This document shows positions 52,565-61,970 of a stretch of DNA of 64,000 nt, one piece after another. The notes beneath the pieces were generated by a model. The model had not been told where the DNA came from, did no database searches, and worked only from the letters and a program-made list of their open reading frames with translations. The position numbers were made by a program, and so were the translations under genes. Position 1 is the first letter of the stretch; each line of letters begins with the position of its first letter. The stretch comes from Bacteroidia bacterium (GTDB lineage Bacteria > Bacteroidota > Bacteroidia > JADZBD01): assembly GCA_020852255.1 (NCBI GenBank), contig JADZBD010000001.1:1-64000 (forward strand). The letters run 5' to 3'.

Positions 52565-55467
52565 GGTCCGGTAAATGTGCAGTTATTTCCCGCCTCCAGA
52601 TCAAAGGAACAGGAACCGTTCACGATACCCAGGATCGAATAGCTGCAGGCCACGTGACCGTGAAAATATCCGGGGTTGGGTCCCCTCGCGCTAAGCAGCA
52701 TGGCCAGTGAACCATTCAGTAATGTAATATCAAAATCACCCCGGCACCAGTCGGCATGGCACCAGTCCGGCTGCAGATGACCTTTGATTCCGATCACGCC
52801 CTGAAGGTGCAGATACATTTGTCCCTGTGCCATCCACCCATTCATTCCCGGTTCTGCAATCGAACCGCAATGCAGATTGGGATTCAACCGTGTGAGCATC
52901 AGGTCTAATCCACATCCATACTGGAATCCTCCGTATAAAGTGAAAAAATCCCAACCTGTTTCCTTATACAGGGAGGAACCTATGCGTATGCCTCCCACAA
53001 ATCCCTGTCCTTGCCCGAGCGCCTGCAGATCGCGCTGCTGCATAATTCCGGCATTACTCACCAGAGTACTCACCTGTGACGGTACCGGCAATGGCGGATC
53101 CAGTAAATTGCCGACCATAAAATAGGTATTGGCCGTGGCCCAGCCTGCCAGGGTAACCTGCGAAGGTGCGGCAGGGCGGCCGGCCATAAAGTACCAATGC
53201 ACGGGGTCGATGTGCAGGCCCGCTGTTCCCTGTCCGCTTACCTGATCACCTGCCTTAATACTAACGCTGAACTGGGCATCAATGATCCTGTTCACCGGGT
53301 CGAAGAGCAGTTGTGCCTGTCCTTTCACCGTTGCGGGCTTTCCTGCTCTTTCCGCAACAGTAGCAAGCATGAATACATTTCCCTTCAATTTCACGGAACT
53401 GATTCCGCCTCCGGAATGAAAGTTCACTTCAAGCATCACATCACCATTGGCGGCTCGTTCCGAAGGAGTGTAATGAAACGTACACCCTGCCTTTAAGCCG
53501 AACGGATACTGCGCGTCGGGCAGATAGCGTTGCGTAACCGGACCGGGTGGTAGTCCGAGCGCAGCAATGTACTGCTCCGGTGTGGTTTTCTCAGGGCGCA
53601 TATTCCTGCATAATCCGCCACTAAGACTTCGGATGGAAAATCCACTGACGCCAAGAGGAATCGTCACCGGAATATGAACGTCGGCATACCAGTAGCGGAA
53701 ACCGCTGTTTCCGAAAACACAGCTTGCTGAAGCGGTATCGCGAAGAACATCCCGCACCATAAATTTCAGGGCTCCGCGAAAACCGGTTCCAAACTCCGGA
53801 TCATTTTCGAACGAGGCCGCAATTCCTTGCAGATAAAACGCTCCCGTTTGCACATTCACCGAAATGCCGCCGATACGTAATTTATCGAATTTCCATTTTA
53901 CTTTCTGTACGCTGTAGGGGTGATCACCCGGATAGGTCACCGTTTCTGTTTCATGTTTCATTTGTACCATCACACGCACCGAGGCGGAAAGCGGCTGCAC
54001 GGGATCATCGGACAAATTCAGGGAAAGATCGGCTTTAATGGATGGTTTCTGGGGGTCAACTATTAACGACAGTGAGTGGATACTCAAAGGATAATGGTGA
54101 AGGGTGTTACTCCCGGACGAAGTAAAAGCAAACACGCCGCGAACCAGGTAAGGTGGTTCTGAGATCATGGTGAGCTCGTTTACGTCCAGTTTCCCTGTTC
54201 GGAAGGATGGATCTCCGAAAGAAATTCTTCCGTTAAGAACCAGTTTGGGTTTAAGCTTGCCCTGATGCTTGACCACTTCTATAAAGGAAGTGGGAAAAAC
54301 ATCTACACGGGAATGCATCGCCTGAAAGGAAAGATCGTTGCCGGCTGACAGTAAGAAACGGCAATCCGATTCTTTGAGCGACTCATTGTACGTCAGCGAG
54401 GCGGAATAATTCAGCTGCGCTGCCGAATCCATCAGCGGAATGCGGATCTTACCGTTGAACGCTCCTCCCTGCAGCCGGTTACACAGCCATTTGGCCGAGA
54501 GGGCATCCACAGAAAATCCCCATCCGTCCATATCGGCTCCTCCGTTAATCACCACGCCGTTTACCTGTATCTGACCTGAAAATCCGGCTTCATCAATCAA
54601 ACATTTTACCGCCCGAACTGTGGAGCGTGTACCGGAAGATGAAATAGCCCGGGGGAGGGTAATGTTCAACTCCTCCAGGTAAAAACCTGTCCACAAAGGC
54701 AGTGTGCAGGAATACCCCGCAGGAAACTGCATTCCGGCCGCATTCTTTATTGAACTCATGTCCACCACCGCACGGGAAACGGAAAACGACCAGTCTTTTA
54801 GTCCACGGATACAAAAGGGTGTGATGCTTACTTCCGCCAAAAGATCATTCAGATCCTGTGTGTAGCATTGGAACACGGCCTTCACCTCTTTTTCCCATGT
54901 CCTGGCGGAATCCGGCAATAATTTTTCTCTGGAAAAAATAAATTCTCCCTTTAACTGAACGCCCTCGTAACCGTTGCAGTTCCAGTCTACATAATTATTT
55001 CCGTCGGCGGGGAATCGGAGTTTAAGTCCGGGGAAGAGATCGATGGTGTGGTCACTCACCAGCATTAAACGCGCCTGTGGTCCGCCGATCACTCCCCTGG
55101 GATTGAACATCACTCGGCGGGCGGCAAAACAGATTTTCCGGCCGGCGCCGGGAAACTGCAAAGCCATATAGGCATTGAAATATGCGCCTTCCGGAAGAAA
55201 AACAGCGGAGTCAATGGCGATGAGATAGGAAAAATTTCCAATCTGCCGTCGAATACCAACCGGCAGGTCTGCCAGGGAATCCGGACCATGGTCGCCCACG
55301 ATCCGGTTCTCTGTTTCCACTTTCTGCAAAACCGACAATACCAGCAACTGTCCGGGATCCGGAAGCGTATCCTGCGCACGCGCTGCTCCCAAGAGAAGCA
55401 GGAAGGCGCAAAAAAATAATACCGCCCGCCGGGGAACACGGTTCAGATCTGTCCTGTCCATTTGCAT
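52561..55467 (-). CDS. Large secreted protein of unknown function (968 aa)
   Basis: An N-terminal signal (RRAVLFFCAFLLLLGAARAQ, residues about 13-32) precedes a long beta-rich protein with no domain I can name. Repeated strand-loop patterns occur through residues 90-640 (GRKICFAARRVMFNPRG, VQLKGEFIFSREKL, ARLMLVSDHTIDLFPGLKLRFP). The C-terminal third has GLHIDPVHWYFMAGRP, an FVGGIRIG segment and a Cys/Trp-rich end (PDWCHADWCRGDFDI, GSCSFDLEAGNNCTFTGP). No sorting domain. Two possible ATG starts are 55467 and 55461. It is the first gene of a three-gene unit (968, FN3, barrel) with an exact -7 box 7 bases upstream. The repeated layers resemble a beta-helix or barrel-associated protein, but this is a guess. 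Confidence 0.78.
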   Translation of the reverse strand: MQMDRTDLNRVPRRAVLFFCAFLLLLGAARAQDTLPDPGQLLVLSVLQKVETENRIVGDHGPDSLADLPVGIRRQIGNFSYLIAIDSAVFLPEGAYFNAYMALQFPGAGRKICFAARRVMFNPRGVIGGPQARLMLVSDHTIDLFPGLKLRFPADGNNYVDWNCNGYEGVQLKGEFIFSREKLLPDSARTWEKEVKAVFQCYTQDLNDLLAEVSITPFCIRGLKDWSFSVSRAVVDMSSIKNAAGMQFPAGYSCTLPLWTGFYLEELNITLPRAISSSGTRSTVRAVKCLIDEAGFSGQIQVNGVVINGGADMDGWGFSVDALSAKWLCNRLQGGAFNGKIRIPLMDSAAQLNYSASLTYNESLKESDCRFLLSAGNDLSFQAMHSRVDVFPTSFIEVVKHQGKLKPKLVLNGRISFGDPSFRTGKLDVNELTMISEPPYLVRGVFAFTSSGSNTLHHYPLSIHSLSLIVDPQKPSIKADLSLNLSDDPVQPLSASVRVMVQMKHETETVTYPGDHPYSVQKVKWKFDKLRIGGISVNVQTGAFYLQGIAASFENDPEFGTGFRGALKFMVRDVLRDTASASCVFGNSGFRYWYADVHIPVTIPLGVSGFSIRSLSGGLCRNMRPEKTTPEQYIAALGLPPGPVTQRYLPDAQYPFGLKAGCTFHYTPSERAANGDVMLEVNFHSGGGISSVKLKGNVFMLATVAERAGKPATVKGQAQLLFDPVNRIIDAQFSVSIKAGDQVSGQGTAGLHIDPVHWYFMAGRPAAPSQVTLAGWATANTYFMVGNLLDPPLPVPSQVSTLVSNAGIMQQRDLQALGQGQGFVGGIRIGSSLYKETGWDFFTLYGGFQYGCGLDLMLTRLNPNLHCGSIAEPGMNGWMAQGQMYLHLQGVIGIKGHLQPDWCHADWCRGDFDITLLNGSLAMLLSARGPNPGYFHGHVACSYSILGIVNGSCSFDLEAGNNCTFTGP

Positions 55468-55474
55468 AGCGGGA

Positions 55475-55482
55475 CAAATGTA
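55475..55482 (-). promoter_or_regulatory. Bacteroidota -7 promoter box (TACATTTG) for the three-gene secreted cluster
   Basis: Exact TAnnTTTG match on the minus strand, ending 7 bases before the ATG at 55467. The terminator of the upstream SprB-repeat unit lies just upstream, so this promoter starts a new unit. Confidence 0.6.
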
Positions 55483-55488
55483 ATTGCG

Positions 55489-55517
55489 TAAAAAAGCCGG
55501 AGGTGTTTCCCCCGGCT
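55489..55517 (-). terminator. Terminator of the SprB-repeat gene pair
   Basis: On the minus strand AGCCGGGGG pairs with CCTCCGGCT (one mismatch) around a short AAACA loop and is followed by TTTTTT. It lies 36 bases after the stop of the 783-residue gene. Confidence 0.8.
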
Positions 55518-55552
55518 CTATTTTAGAACCAATCTGGTTTTATTTTAAAACC

Positions 55553-57904
55553 TCACTTCTTTCCACGTCCCATCACCGCCACCCATCCCGCTTTCACTGT
55601 ATTCTTGCTGTCGGCCACCCACAAAACAAAATAATACACTCCATCGCTCACATCCATCGCATTCCAGTTGTTGAGGTAATCCGCGGTCTCGTAAATAAGA
55701 TTTCCCCAGCGGTTATAGATCACAATACGGCTGCCAGGAAACTGATCCAGGTTATCGAAAACAAGGTATTCGTTGTGCGAATCGCCGTTGGGTGTTATCA
55801 CGTTGGGAACTGAGATAGAATCCACAATCTCCAGGCAAATATTGGCCGTGTCGCGACAACCAAGATTACTCACTACTACGAGTTCTATGCAATGGGTTCC
55901 CGAACCCTGCAAATACTGAGTGGGAGGATTTTGAGAAGTAAAAGAAGAATCTCCGAAGTTCCAGAACCAGGCAATAATATTTCCACTTCCTCCTGTGGAA
56001 CCGTCGGTTACGCTGAAAGGAGTAGAACTTGAACCTGCCATTGGATTAACTGTAAATGCTGCGGTGGGACCGGCCAGGCTGTTCACCGTTCCTGTTGCAG
56101 TGGTGGTACATCCGTTCGCATCGGTAATGGTTACAGTGTAAGTGCCACCGTTCAGATTTCCCAGTGCTGCTCCGTTACCGTTAACAGGTGCCCAGGAATA
56201 CGTGTATGGTCCTGTTCCTCCTGTTACATTCACATTCACGCTTCCGGTACTCATACCGCAGGTGTCGGCCGCAGTGGTAGTGGGCGCGCTCATGGGTGCC
56301 GGCTGTGTAACGGTAACAGTGGCTGTTGTACTGCAACCGTTAACGTCCGTAATAGTTACCGTGTAGATTCCCGCGGCCAGGCCGGTGGCAGTTTGCAAGG
56401 TCTGAGAAGAAGGTGACCATAGGTATGAATACGGAGGAGTTCCTCCTGCCGGATTCACACCCGCGCTTCCGTTCGTTCCGCCGGCACACGTTACATTTAC
56501 CAGTGCCGATGCTGTTGCAAGTAACTGCCCCGGCTGTGTGATGGTTACAGTGGCCGTAGCTGTGCAGCCATTGGCATCCGTGATGGTGACCGTATAAGTT
56601 CCTGCCGTCAGCCCGGTTGCGGTGGAATTAGTACCGCCTGAAGGTGACCAGTTATATGTAAAGGGTGCCGTTCCTCCGGAAGGTGTGGCGGTAGCTGTAC
56701 CGGTAGACTGACCGAAGCATGCCACATTCGTAGAAGTGGCTCCCGCCGTCACCGGATTGGGTGAACTAATTACAATCGTGTCCATTCCTGCAAGGCAGGC
56801 TGCATCACTCACTGTTACGATGTACGTGCCCGGACACAACCCTGTTGCAGTTTGTGTGGTTTGCACCGGCACAGTATTCCAGGTGTATGAATACGGCGGC
56901 GTTCCACCGTTCGGTGTTACGGTAGATGTTCCACTGCAAGGATTACATGCTGAACTTCCGTTGGTAGCTGTTACAGGTAATACTCCGCTCTGTGGTACAC
57001 AGGTGGTGCAGGCAGTGGTTTGCCAGTAAAGTCCGATCATCATCAGGTTGAAACAATCAGAACCGTTTCCGTCGGCGCCAAACGTTGAATTGGTCTGAGA
57101 ACTTGTAACCGTAGTGCTCTGGTCTACAAAATTCCACCAGTCGTCCGCAATGTTGAAATACGGGCTGCCGTTCACACTCACCATTCCGCCGATGCTTTGA
57201 AAATCGGCTATGATCAGAAATCCACGGGCGAGGCTGGGTGTGGCGCAAACAGATAAGCCGGTCATAGTACTGGGATTCTGCGTTCCTATTCCCACATTAC
57301 AACCATCCCAAATCACAATGTCGCCCAGATAAGTCATTGAAGGGTCGGAATAAATAATGATCAATGTAGCACCGTCGGCATCGTTACCAGGGGTTGTGGT
57401 GCTGGTAGGCAAACCGCTCACCATATAATTCCCATTACCCTGAATAATGGAAGTCACATCCGCACGGTAAGAGTAGGTGCCGCTGTAACCCCAGCATTTA
57501 TCCTGACAGTTTCCGATCATGGTCATGGGAAAATTCTGCGTAGTATTTGCCGGATTGGTGATCGTTGCGGTTACCGCCATTCCGTTTCCGGAAGCATCCA
57601 TGTATAAAAATGCTTTTTCAATCACAGCGCAAACAGGAAGTCCTGCAATGGAATAGGTTGCAGGCTGAAGAACACCGGGAGGAGAAAAACGCTGTCCCAG
57701 TTTGTTGGTAGCGGTTACATAATTCAGGCCGCATTTTGAAAGAGTGTACGTTTGCCCGAGTGAACCACTGCCGTCAAAAGGTGCCGGAATTTTTGCTGTG
57801 GTAGTGTTTGGTGGCGCACAGGTGCCGGGGACAATCTGCGGAGTGATTTGTCCGAAGAGTGAATGCAGAAATACTAATCCTGTTAACAGTGAAAAGAACT
57901 TCAT
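55553..57904 (-). CDS. SprB-repeat surface protein with T9SS type B sorting domain (783 aa)
   Basis: Signal peptide MKFFSLLTGLVFLHSLFGQ. Residues about 20-310 form an N-terminal domain that resembles adhesin-like DUF3344 modules (YRADVTSIIQGNGNYMVSG, GATLIIIYSDPSMTYLGDIVIWDG), low certainty. Then about four SprB-type repeats of 75-80 residues (GTATATPSGGTAPFTYNWSP and GTYTVTITDANGCTATATVTI), a PKD-like module (AWFWNFGDSSFTSQNPP), and a type B C-terminal domain: VPNVITPNGDSHNEYLVFDN, IVIYNRWGNLIYE, GVYYFVLWV. It should be exported by T9SS and attached outside the cell, perhaps with a role in gliding or adhesion. It follows the paralogue at 57908 by 3 bases and is cotranscribed with it. Confidence 0.93.
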   Translation of the reverse strand: MKFFSLLTGLVFLHSLFGQITPQIVPGTCAPPNTTTAKIPAPFDGSGSLGQTYTLSKCGLNYVTATNKLGQRFSPPGVLQPATYSIAGLPVCAVIEKAFLYMDASGNGMAVTATITNPANTTQNFPMTMIGNCQDKCWGYSGTYSYRADVTSIIQGNGNYMVSGLPTSTTTPGNDADGATLIIIYSDPSMTYLGDIVIWDGCNVGIGTQNPSTMTGLSVCATPSLARGFLIIADFQSIGGMVSVNGSPYFNIADDWWNFVDQSTTVTSSQTNSTFGADGNGSDCFNLMMIGLYWQTTACTTCVPQSGVLPVTATNGSSACNPCSGTSTVTPNGGTPPYSYTWNTVPVQTTQTATGLCPGTYIVTVSDAACLAGMDTIVISSPNPVTAGATSTNVACFGQSTGTATATPSGGTAPFTYNWSPSGGTNSTATGLTAGTYTVTITDANGCTATATVTITQPGQLLATASALVNVTCAGGTNGSAGVNPAGGTPPYSYLWSPSSQTLQTATGLAAGIYTVTITDVNGCSTTATVTVTQPAPMSAPTTTAADTCGMSTGSVNVNVTGGTGPYTYSWAPVNGNGAALGNLNGGTYTVTITDANGCTTTATGTVNSLAGPTAAFTVNPMAGSSSTPFSVTDGSTGGSGNIIAWFWNFGDSSFTSQNPPTQYLQGSGTHCIELVVVSNLGCRDTANICLEIVDSISVPNVITPNGDSHNEYLVFDNLDQFPGSRIVIYNRWGNLIYETADYLNNWNAMDVSDGVYYFVLWVADSKNTVKAGWVAVMGRGKK

Positions 57905-57907
57905 GAT

Positions 57908-59788
57908 CTATTTGTTTTTTAATACCGTTAGATAACCGTAACGCACCGTGTTCTTTCCGTCGTTCACAGTCAGAATAAAATAATAGGTTCCATCGCTCAC
58001 GTTTTTTGCATTCCAGTCGTTAGCATAACTGCCATTCTCGTAAATAAGATTTCCCCAGCGGTTATAGATCATCAGGCGGCTTCCGGGATAGGCTTCCAGA
58101 TTTTTAAATTCCAGCATGTCATTCTGCCCGTCGCCATTGGGTGTAATCACATTCGGGATCATTACACTATCGGCAATCAGGATGCAATCTGTAGTGGAAT
58201 CCGTACATCCCAGGCTGTTGGTAACAATAAGTGTAGCACAGTAATTTCCCTGCGTCGTATATGTTTGCGGCGGCGGATTCTGTGTGGTATAGGTGTTGGT
58301 TCCGATGATCCATGTCCATGCCACAAGGTTCCCTCCTCCTCCGCTGGAACCATCACTGAACTGCACGGGTTCGTTTGTAGCATACGAAGTTTGGGATGTA
58401 TTAATCACCGCTGTGGGTCCGGCGAGATTTCCCACATTCTGACTCACCGTAGTGGTACAACCATTCGCATCCGTTATAACACATGAATAGGTGCCCGCAT
58501 TCAATCCGGTTGCGCTGGCGCCGGTTTGTCCGTTCGACCACTGGTAGGAATAAGGGCCGGTTCCTCCCGAAGGGATGACGGCGGTAAAGCCGGTTCCGAT
58601 AGAGCAAGTATCGGTTCCGTTTGCTCCGAGAACCGTTAGTGGTAGTGGTTCAGTAACGGTGACCGTTCCGGTATACGTACAATTTCCGTCGGAAACCGTA
58701 ACGGTATAAACGCCTGCTCCAAGACCGGAAATGCCGGGAGTAGTAGCCCCGGTGGACCAGTTGTATGTGTAAGGCCCCGGACCTGTAACGGTAATATTGG
58801 CTGAACCGTTGGTTTGACCATTACAAAGAATATTGCCGGAAGTAAGCGAGAGGCCGGGAATTCCTATGTTCACACAAACCGTATCGCTGAAAGAAGCATT
58901 GCTGCATCCGTAAGTTACTGTGGCCTGGTAACAGGTGTTGGTAGTAGGAGTCACGGTGATCTGTGCTGTGTTGCCCACGTTCTGCAGGTTTGAAAGATCG
59001 GTCCAGGCAATGGTATAACTGGTGGGTGGTCCGGAAGGCGACCAGCGGTAGCCATCATTCGTGACCTGCCATTGCGTCGGATAATTTCTTCCTGTTACAA
59101 AATCTGCCTGTGTGCCATTGTTATTGTGCAGACCGTGAATAGCCGCACCTCCGTTCCAGGTGGAGCAGATCTGGCTAAGCATAATATGTGTTTCGATGAT
59201 ATTGGTAGTTTCAAAAAGAACCATCTGTCCGGTGTAAAGCAGGTTATTGCAGGAGAAATAAGGAACATTTTCAAAGCTGACCACAAAATACCTGAAGGGG
59301 GCGGTACCGTAGGTGTTGTAGCGGATAATCCCACCAACACTGGGATCTATATCCACCCATGGACCCATGATGGCATCCACAGGAGTCATATTGGTGAGAT
59401 AATTCGGATCCGGAATCGCCGCATTGATCGGCCAGGGAGAATATTGATTGGCCTGAGTGAGATCGAAGCAGAGGTAATTGTTGGTGGAGATCAGCAGATC
59501 CGTGTGCGGTGTTCCGTAAAAACAAAAAGTAAAACCGATGGGAATAACACCGGAATATTCATCATCCACCGGCACGGGCAGCACGGTTCCCTGGTTAAAA
59601 GGAACAACCGGAGCGTAAGGGATTGATGCCACCGTATAGGCGGTGGACTGCGGGATATTAGTAACAGAAGCTGTGAGTGTTGCATTTCCTGCACAAAGCG
59701 TGGTATCAGTTCCGGCATTGATGAACTGGTTCTGTGCGATACAGACACTTCCGAAGGCAACGAAAAACAGGAACGGGGCGATCCTCAT
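57908..59788 (-). CDS. SprB-repeat surface protein with T9SS type B sorting domain (626 aa)
   Basis: I set the start at ATG 59788, which gives signal peptide MRIAPFLFFVAFGSVCIAQ; a longer frame reaching 59893 adds a leader with no signal character. The N-terminal domain (residues about 20-310, FTFCFYGTPHTDLLISTNNYLCF, APFRYFVVSFENVPYF, TGQMVLFETTNIIETHI) has the motif order of a nidogen-like (NIDO) extracellular domain, tentative. Two SprB-type repeats follow (GSANITVTGPGPYTYNWSTG, GTYSCVITDANGCTTTV), a PKD-like module and a type B C-terminal domain (IPNVITPNGDGQNDMLEFKN, LMIYNRWGNLIYE). Its last 200 residues are clearly paralogous to the next gene. Near-consensus -7 box (TATATTTA) at 59826-59833. 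Confidence 0.93.
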   Translation of the reverse strand: MRIAPFLFFVAFGSVCIAQNQFINAGTDTTLCAGNATLTASVTNIPQSTAYTVASIPYAPVVPFNQGTVLPVPVDDEYSGVIPIGFTFCFYGTPHTDLLISTNNYLCFDLTQANQYSPWPINAAIPDPNYLTNMTPVDAIMGPWVDIDPSVGGIIRYNTYGTAPFRYFVVSFENVPYFSCNNLLYTGQMVLFETTNIIETHIMLSQICSTWNGGAAIHGLHNNNGTQADFVTGRNYPTQWQVTNDGYRWSPSGPPTSYTIAWTDLSNLQNVGNTAQITVTPTTNTCYQATVTYGCSNASFSDTVCVNIGIPGLSLTSGNILCNGQTNGSANITVTGPGPYTYNWSTGATTPGISGLGAGVYTVTVSDGNCTYTGTVTVTEPLPLTVLGANGTDTCSIGTGFTAVIPSGGTGPYSYQWSNGQTGASATGLNAGTYSCVITDANGCTTTVSQNVGNLAGPTAVINTSQTSYATNEPVQFSDGSSGGGGNLVAWTWIIGTNTYTTQNPPPQTYTTQGNYCATLIVTNSLGCTDSTTDCILIADSVMIPNVITPNGDGQNDMLEFKNLEAYPGSRLMIYNRWGNLIYENGSYANDWNAKNVSDGTYYFILTVNDGKNTVRYGYLTVLKNK

Positions 59789-59950
59789 AAACTCTGGAAT
59801 AGGTAATCTCTTAATAATCAGACTATAAATATACCCATGAGGTTGCCTCCCGCGGCGAGGTATTTTTAAAAATTCCGGGTTGCCCGAACACACTGAAACC
59901 TAAGCCATTGGCCTTCAGGGACAGGGGCATGCGGGCTGCGTTCAAAAGTG

Positions 59951-59958
59951 TACCTTTG
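59951..59958 (+). promoter_or_regulatory. Bacteroidota -7 promoter box (TACCTTTG) for lepA
   Basis: Exact TAnnTTTG match 16 bases before the lepA ATG. Confidence 0.6.
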
Positions 59959-59974
59959 CTGGCCTTAAAATCGA

Positions 59975-61762
59975 ATGAAACACATCCGTAATTTTTGCAT
60001 TATCGCGCACATTGACCACGGGAAGAGTACCCTGGCGGATCGCTTGCTGGAAGTAACAAAAACCATCAGCAAGCGGGAGATGATGGATCAGGTGCTGGAC
60101 GACATGGATCTGGAACGTGAACGCGGGATCACGATCAAGAGTCATGCGATCCAGATGATGCATGAAGTGCGCGGGAAGAAATATATTTATAATCTGATTG
60201 ACACCCCGGGGCACGTTGACTTCTCGTATGAGGTATCCCGTGCCTTGGCCGCCTGTGAAGGAGCATTGTTGCTGGTGGATGCCTCTCAGGGGATTCAGGC
60301 CCAAACCATTTCCAACTTATACTTAGCCATTGAGAACGGCCTGGAGATCATTCCGGTTTTAAATAAGATTGATCTACCTTCAGCAGATCCGGAAACGGTG
60401 AAGGATCAGATTGTAGATCTGGTGGGATGTAAGCGGGAGGAGATTTTGCATGCCAGCGGAAAAACAGGTCATGGAGTTCCTGAAATTCTGGAAGCCATTG
60501 TAGATCGCATTCCTCCTCCCAAGGGAGATCCGAATGCTCCTTTACAGGCATTGATCTTTGATTCGGTTTTCAATTCTTTTCGTGGGATCATTGCCTATTT
60601 CAAGGTGGTGAACGGCACATTGAAAAAAAACGACCTTGTCAAGTTCATTGCCACTGAAAAAGAATACCATGCGGATGAGGTAGGCGTTCTGAAACTGGGA
60701 ATGGAAGCATGTCCGGAGATTTCAGCAGGAAACGTGGGATATATTATTTCAGGAATCAAAGCCGCCGCCGAGGTAAAAGTGGGAGATACGATCACGCACG
60801 TTGAAAACCCCTGTGCAGAAGTGGTAAAAGGGTTTGAAGATGTAAAACCGATGGTATTTGCGGGAATTTATCCTGTGGATACAGAAGACTATGAAGAGCT
60901 GCGGGATAGTATGGAGAAGCTGAAGCTGAATGATGCCTCGCTCACCTGGGAACCGGAGAGTTCAGCTGCGTTAGGATTTGGTTTCCGTTGCGGGTTTTTG
61001 GGAATGCTTCATATGGAGATCATTCAGGAACGGCTGGAGAGAGAATTTAACATGACGGTGATTACCACGGTACCCAACGTATCGTATTACGCCTATACCA
61101 TGAAAGGGGTGGAACTTCACCTCAAGAATCCATCTGATTTTCCGGACCCAAGTACATTGGAGCGTGTAGAAGAGCCATTTATCAAGGCAAACATCATTAC
61201 AAAGGCAGAATTTGTTGGATCTGTGATGGGCTTATGCATTGAAAAGCGGGGAAGCATCATCAATCAGAGTTATCTGACCACAGACCGTGTGGAGTTGGTA
61301 TTTGAAATGCCTTTGGCAGAGATCGTATTTGATTTTTACGACAAACTGAAAACCATTTCAAAAGGGTATGCTTCTTTTGATTACCATCCGATAGGATATA
61401 AAACTTCCGACCTTGTCCGATTAGATATTTTAGTAAACGGCGACATGGTAGACGCCTTGTCGGCTTTAATTCACCGCGACCGGGCGTACGATTTCGGGAG
61501 AAAGATTTGTGAGAAACTAAAAGAGCTGATTCCGCGACAGCAGTTCCAGATAGCCATACAGGCAGCGATAGGTGCAAAGATTATTGCCCGGGAAACAATT
61601 TCTGCCTTGCGAAAAGACGTAACTGCAAAATGTTACGGAGGGGATATTTCACGTAAGCGTAAACTTCTGGAGAAGCAGAAAGAAGGTAAGAAGCGCATGC
61701 GCCAGATTGGTGCGGTGGAAATTCCACAATCCGCTTTCATGGCGGTTTTGAAACTGGATTAA
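59975..61762 (+). CDS. lepA: Elongation factor 4 (LepA), translational GTPase
   Basis: Back-translocating or ribosome-assembly GTPase related to EF-G. Length 595 residues, normal. G1 is [17 protein letters not shown]2 region [15 protein letters not shown]3 [16 protein letters not shown]4 [11 protein letters not shown]. The EF4-specific C-terminal domain is complete ([77 protein letters not shown]). Monocistronic, divergent from the SprB-repeat pair. Confidence 0.98.
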   Translation: MKHIRNFCIIAHIDHGKSTLADRLLEVTKTISKREMMDQVLDDMDLERERGITIKSHAIQMMHEVRGKKYIYNLIDTPGHVDFSYEVSRALAACEGALLLVDASQGIQAQTISNLYLAIENGLEIIPVLNKIDLPSADPETVKDQIVDLVGCKREEILHASGKTGHGVPEILEAIVDRIPPPKGDPNAPLQALIFDSVFNSFRGIIAYFKVVNGTLKKNDLVKFIATEKEYHADEVGVLKLGMEACPEISAGNVGYIISGIKAAAEVKVGDTITHVENPCAEVVKGFEDVKPMVFAGIYPVDTEDYEELRDSMEKLKLNDASLTWEPESSAALGFGFRCGFLGMLHMEIIQERLEREFNMTVITTVPNVSYYAYTMKGVELHLKNPSDFPDPSTLERVEEPFIKANIITKAEFVGSVMGLCIEKRGSIINQSYLTTDRVELVFEMPLAEIVFDFYDKLKTISKGYASFDYHPIGYKTSDLVRLDILVNGDMVDALSALIHRDRAYDFGRKICEKLKELIPRQQFQIAIQAAIGAKIIARETISALRKDVTAKCYGGDISRKRKLLEKQKEGKKRMRQIGAVEIPQSAFMAVLKLD

Positions 61763-61771
61763 CAGAGCAGA

Positions 61772-61801
61772 CCTGCCTGCGCTGCCGCTTCGGCAGGCAG
61801 G
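61772..61801. repeat. GC-rich inverted repeat downstream of lepA (REP-like)
   Basis: CCTGCCTGC (61772-61780) and GCAGGCAGG (61793-61801) are exact reverse complements; the 12-base loop itself can refold as CTGCCG/CGGCAG. It lies 10 bases after the lepA stop and has no T-tract. Its GC richness contrasts with the flanks. A fragment of the same core occurs at 4510-4523, upstream of coxB. Likely a dispersed palindromic element that may also act in termination. Confidence 0.5.
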
Positions 61802-61923
61802 CTACCGAACGGACTTAGCTTGCTCCTGTATGTAAATCTACTGCCTGAAGTCTGCTTCATTTTAAAAACTGGGATCCGGATGCTTAATGTGAGCTGCGTA
61901 AATATAGCACTCTTTAACATAAA

Positions 61924-61953
61924 TAAAAAACCCCGGCTGTTGACCGGGGTTCT
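61924..61953 (-). terminator. Terminator of the PD40/OmpA gene
   Basis: On the minus strand AACCCCGG pairs with CCGGGGTT around a 7-base loop and is followed by TTTTATTTAT. It lies 18 bases after the stop codon of the OmpA-type gene. Confidence 0.85.
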
Positions 61954-61970
61954 ATGTGATTGGGTGTGCA

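Noticed and set aside
55553-59788. Repeated sequence blocks resembling a direct-repeat array or CRISPR
   Set aside because: The blocks are in-frame SprB-type protein repeats of about 75-80 codons with divergent DNA, not short identical repeats with spacers.
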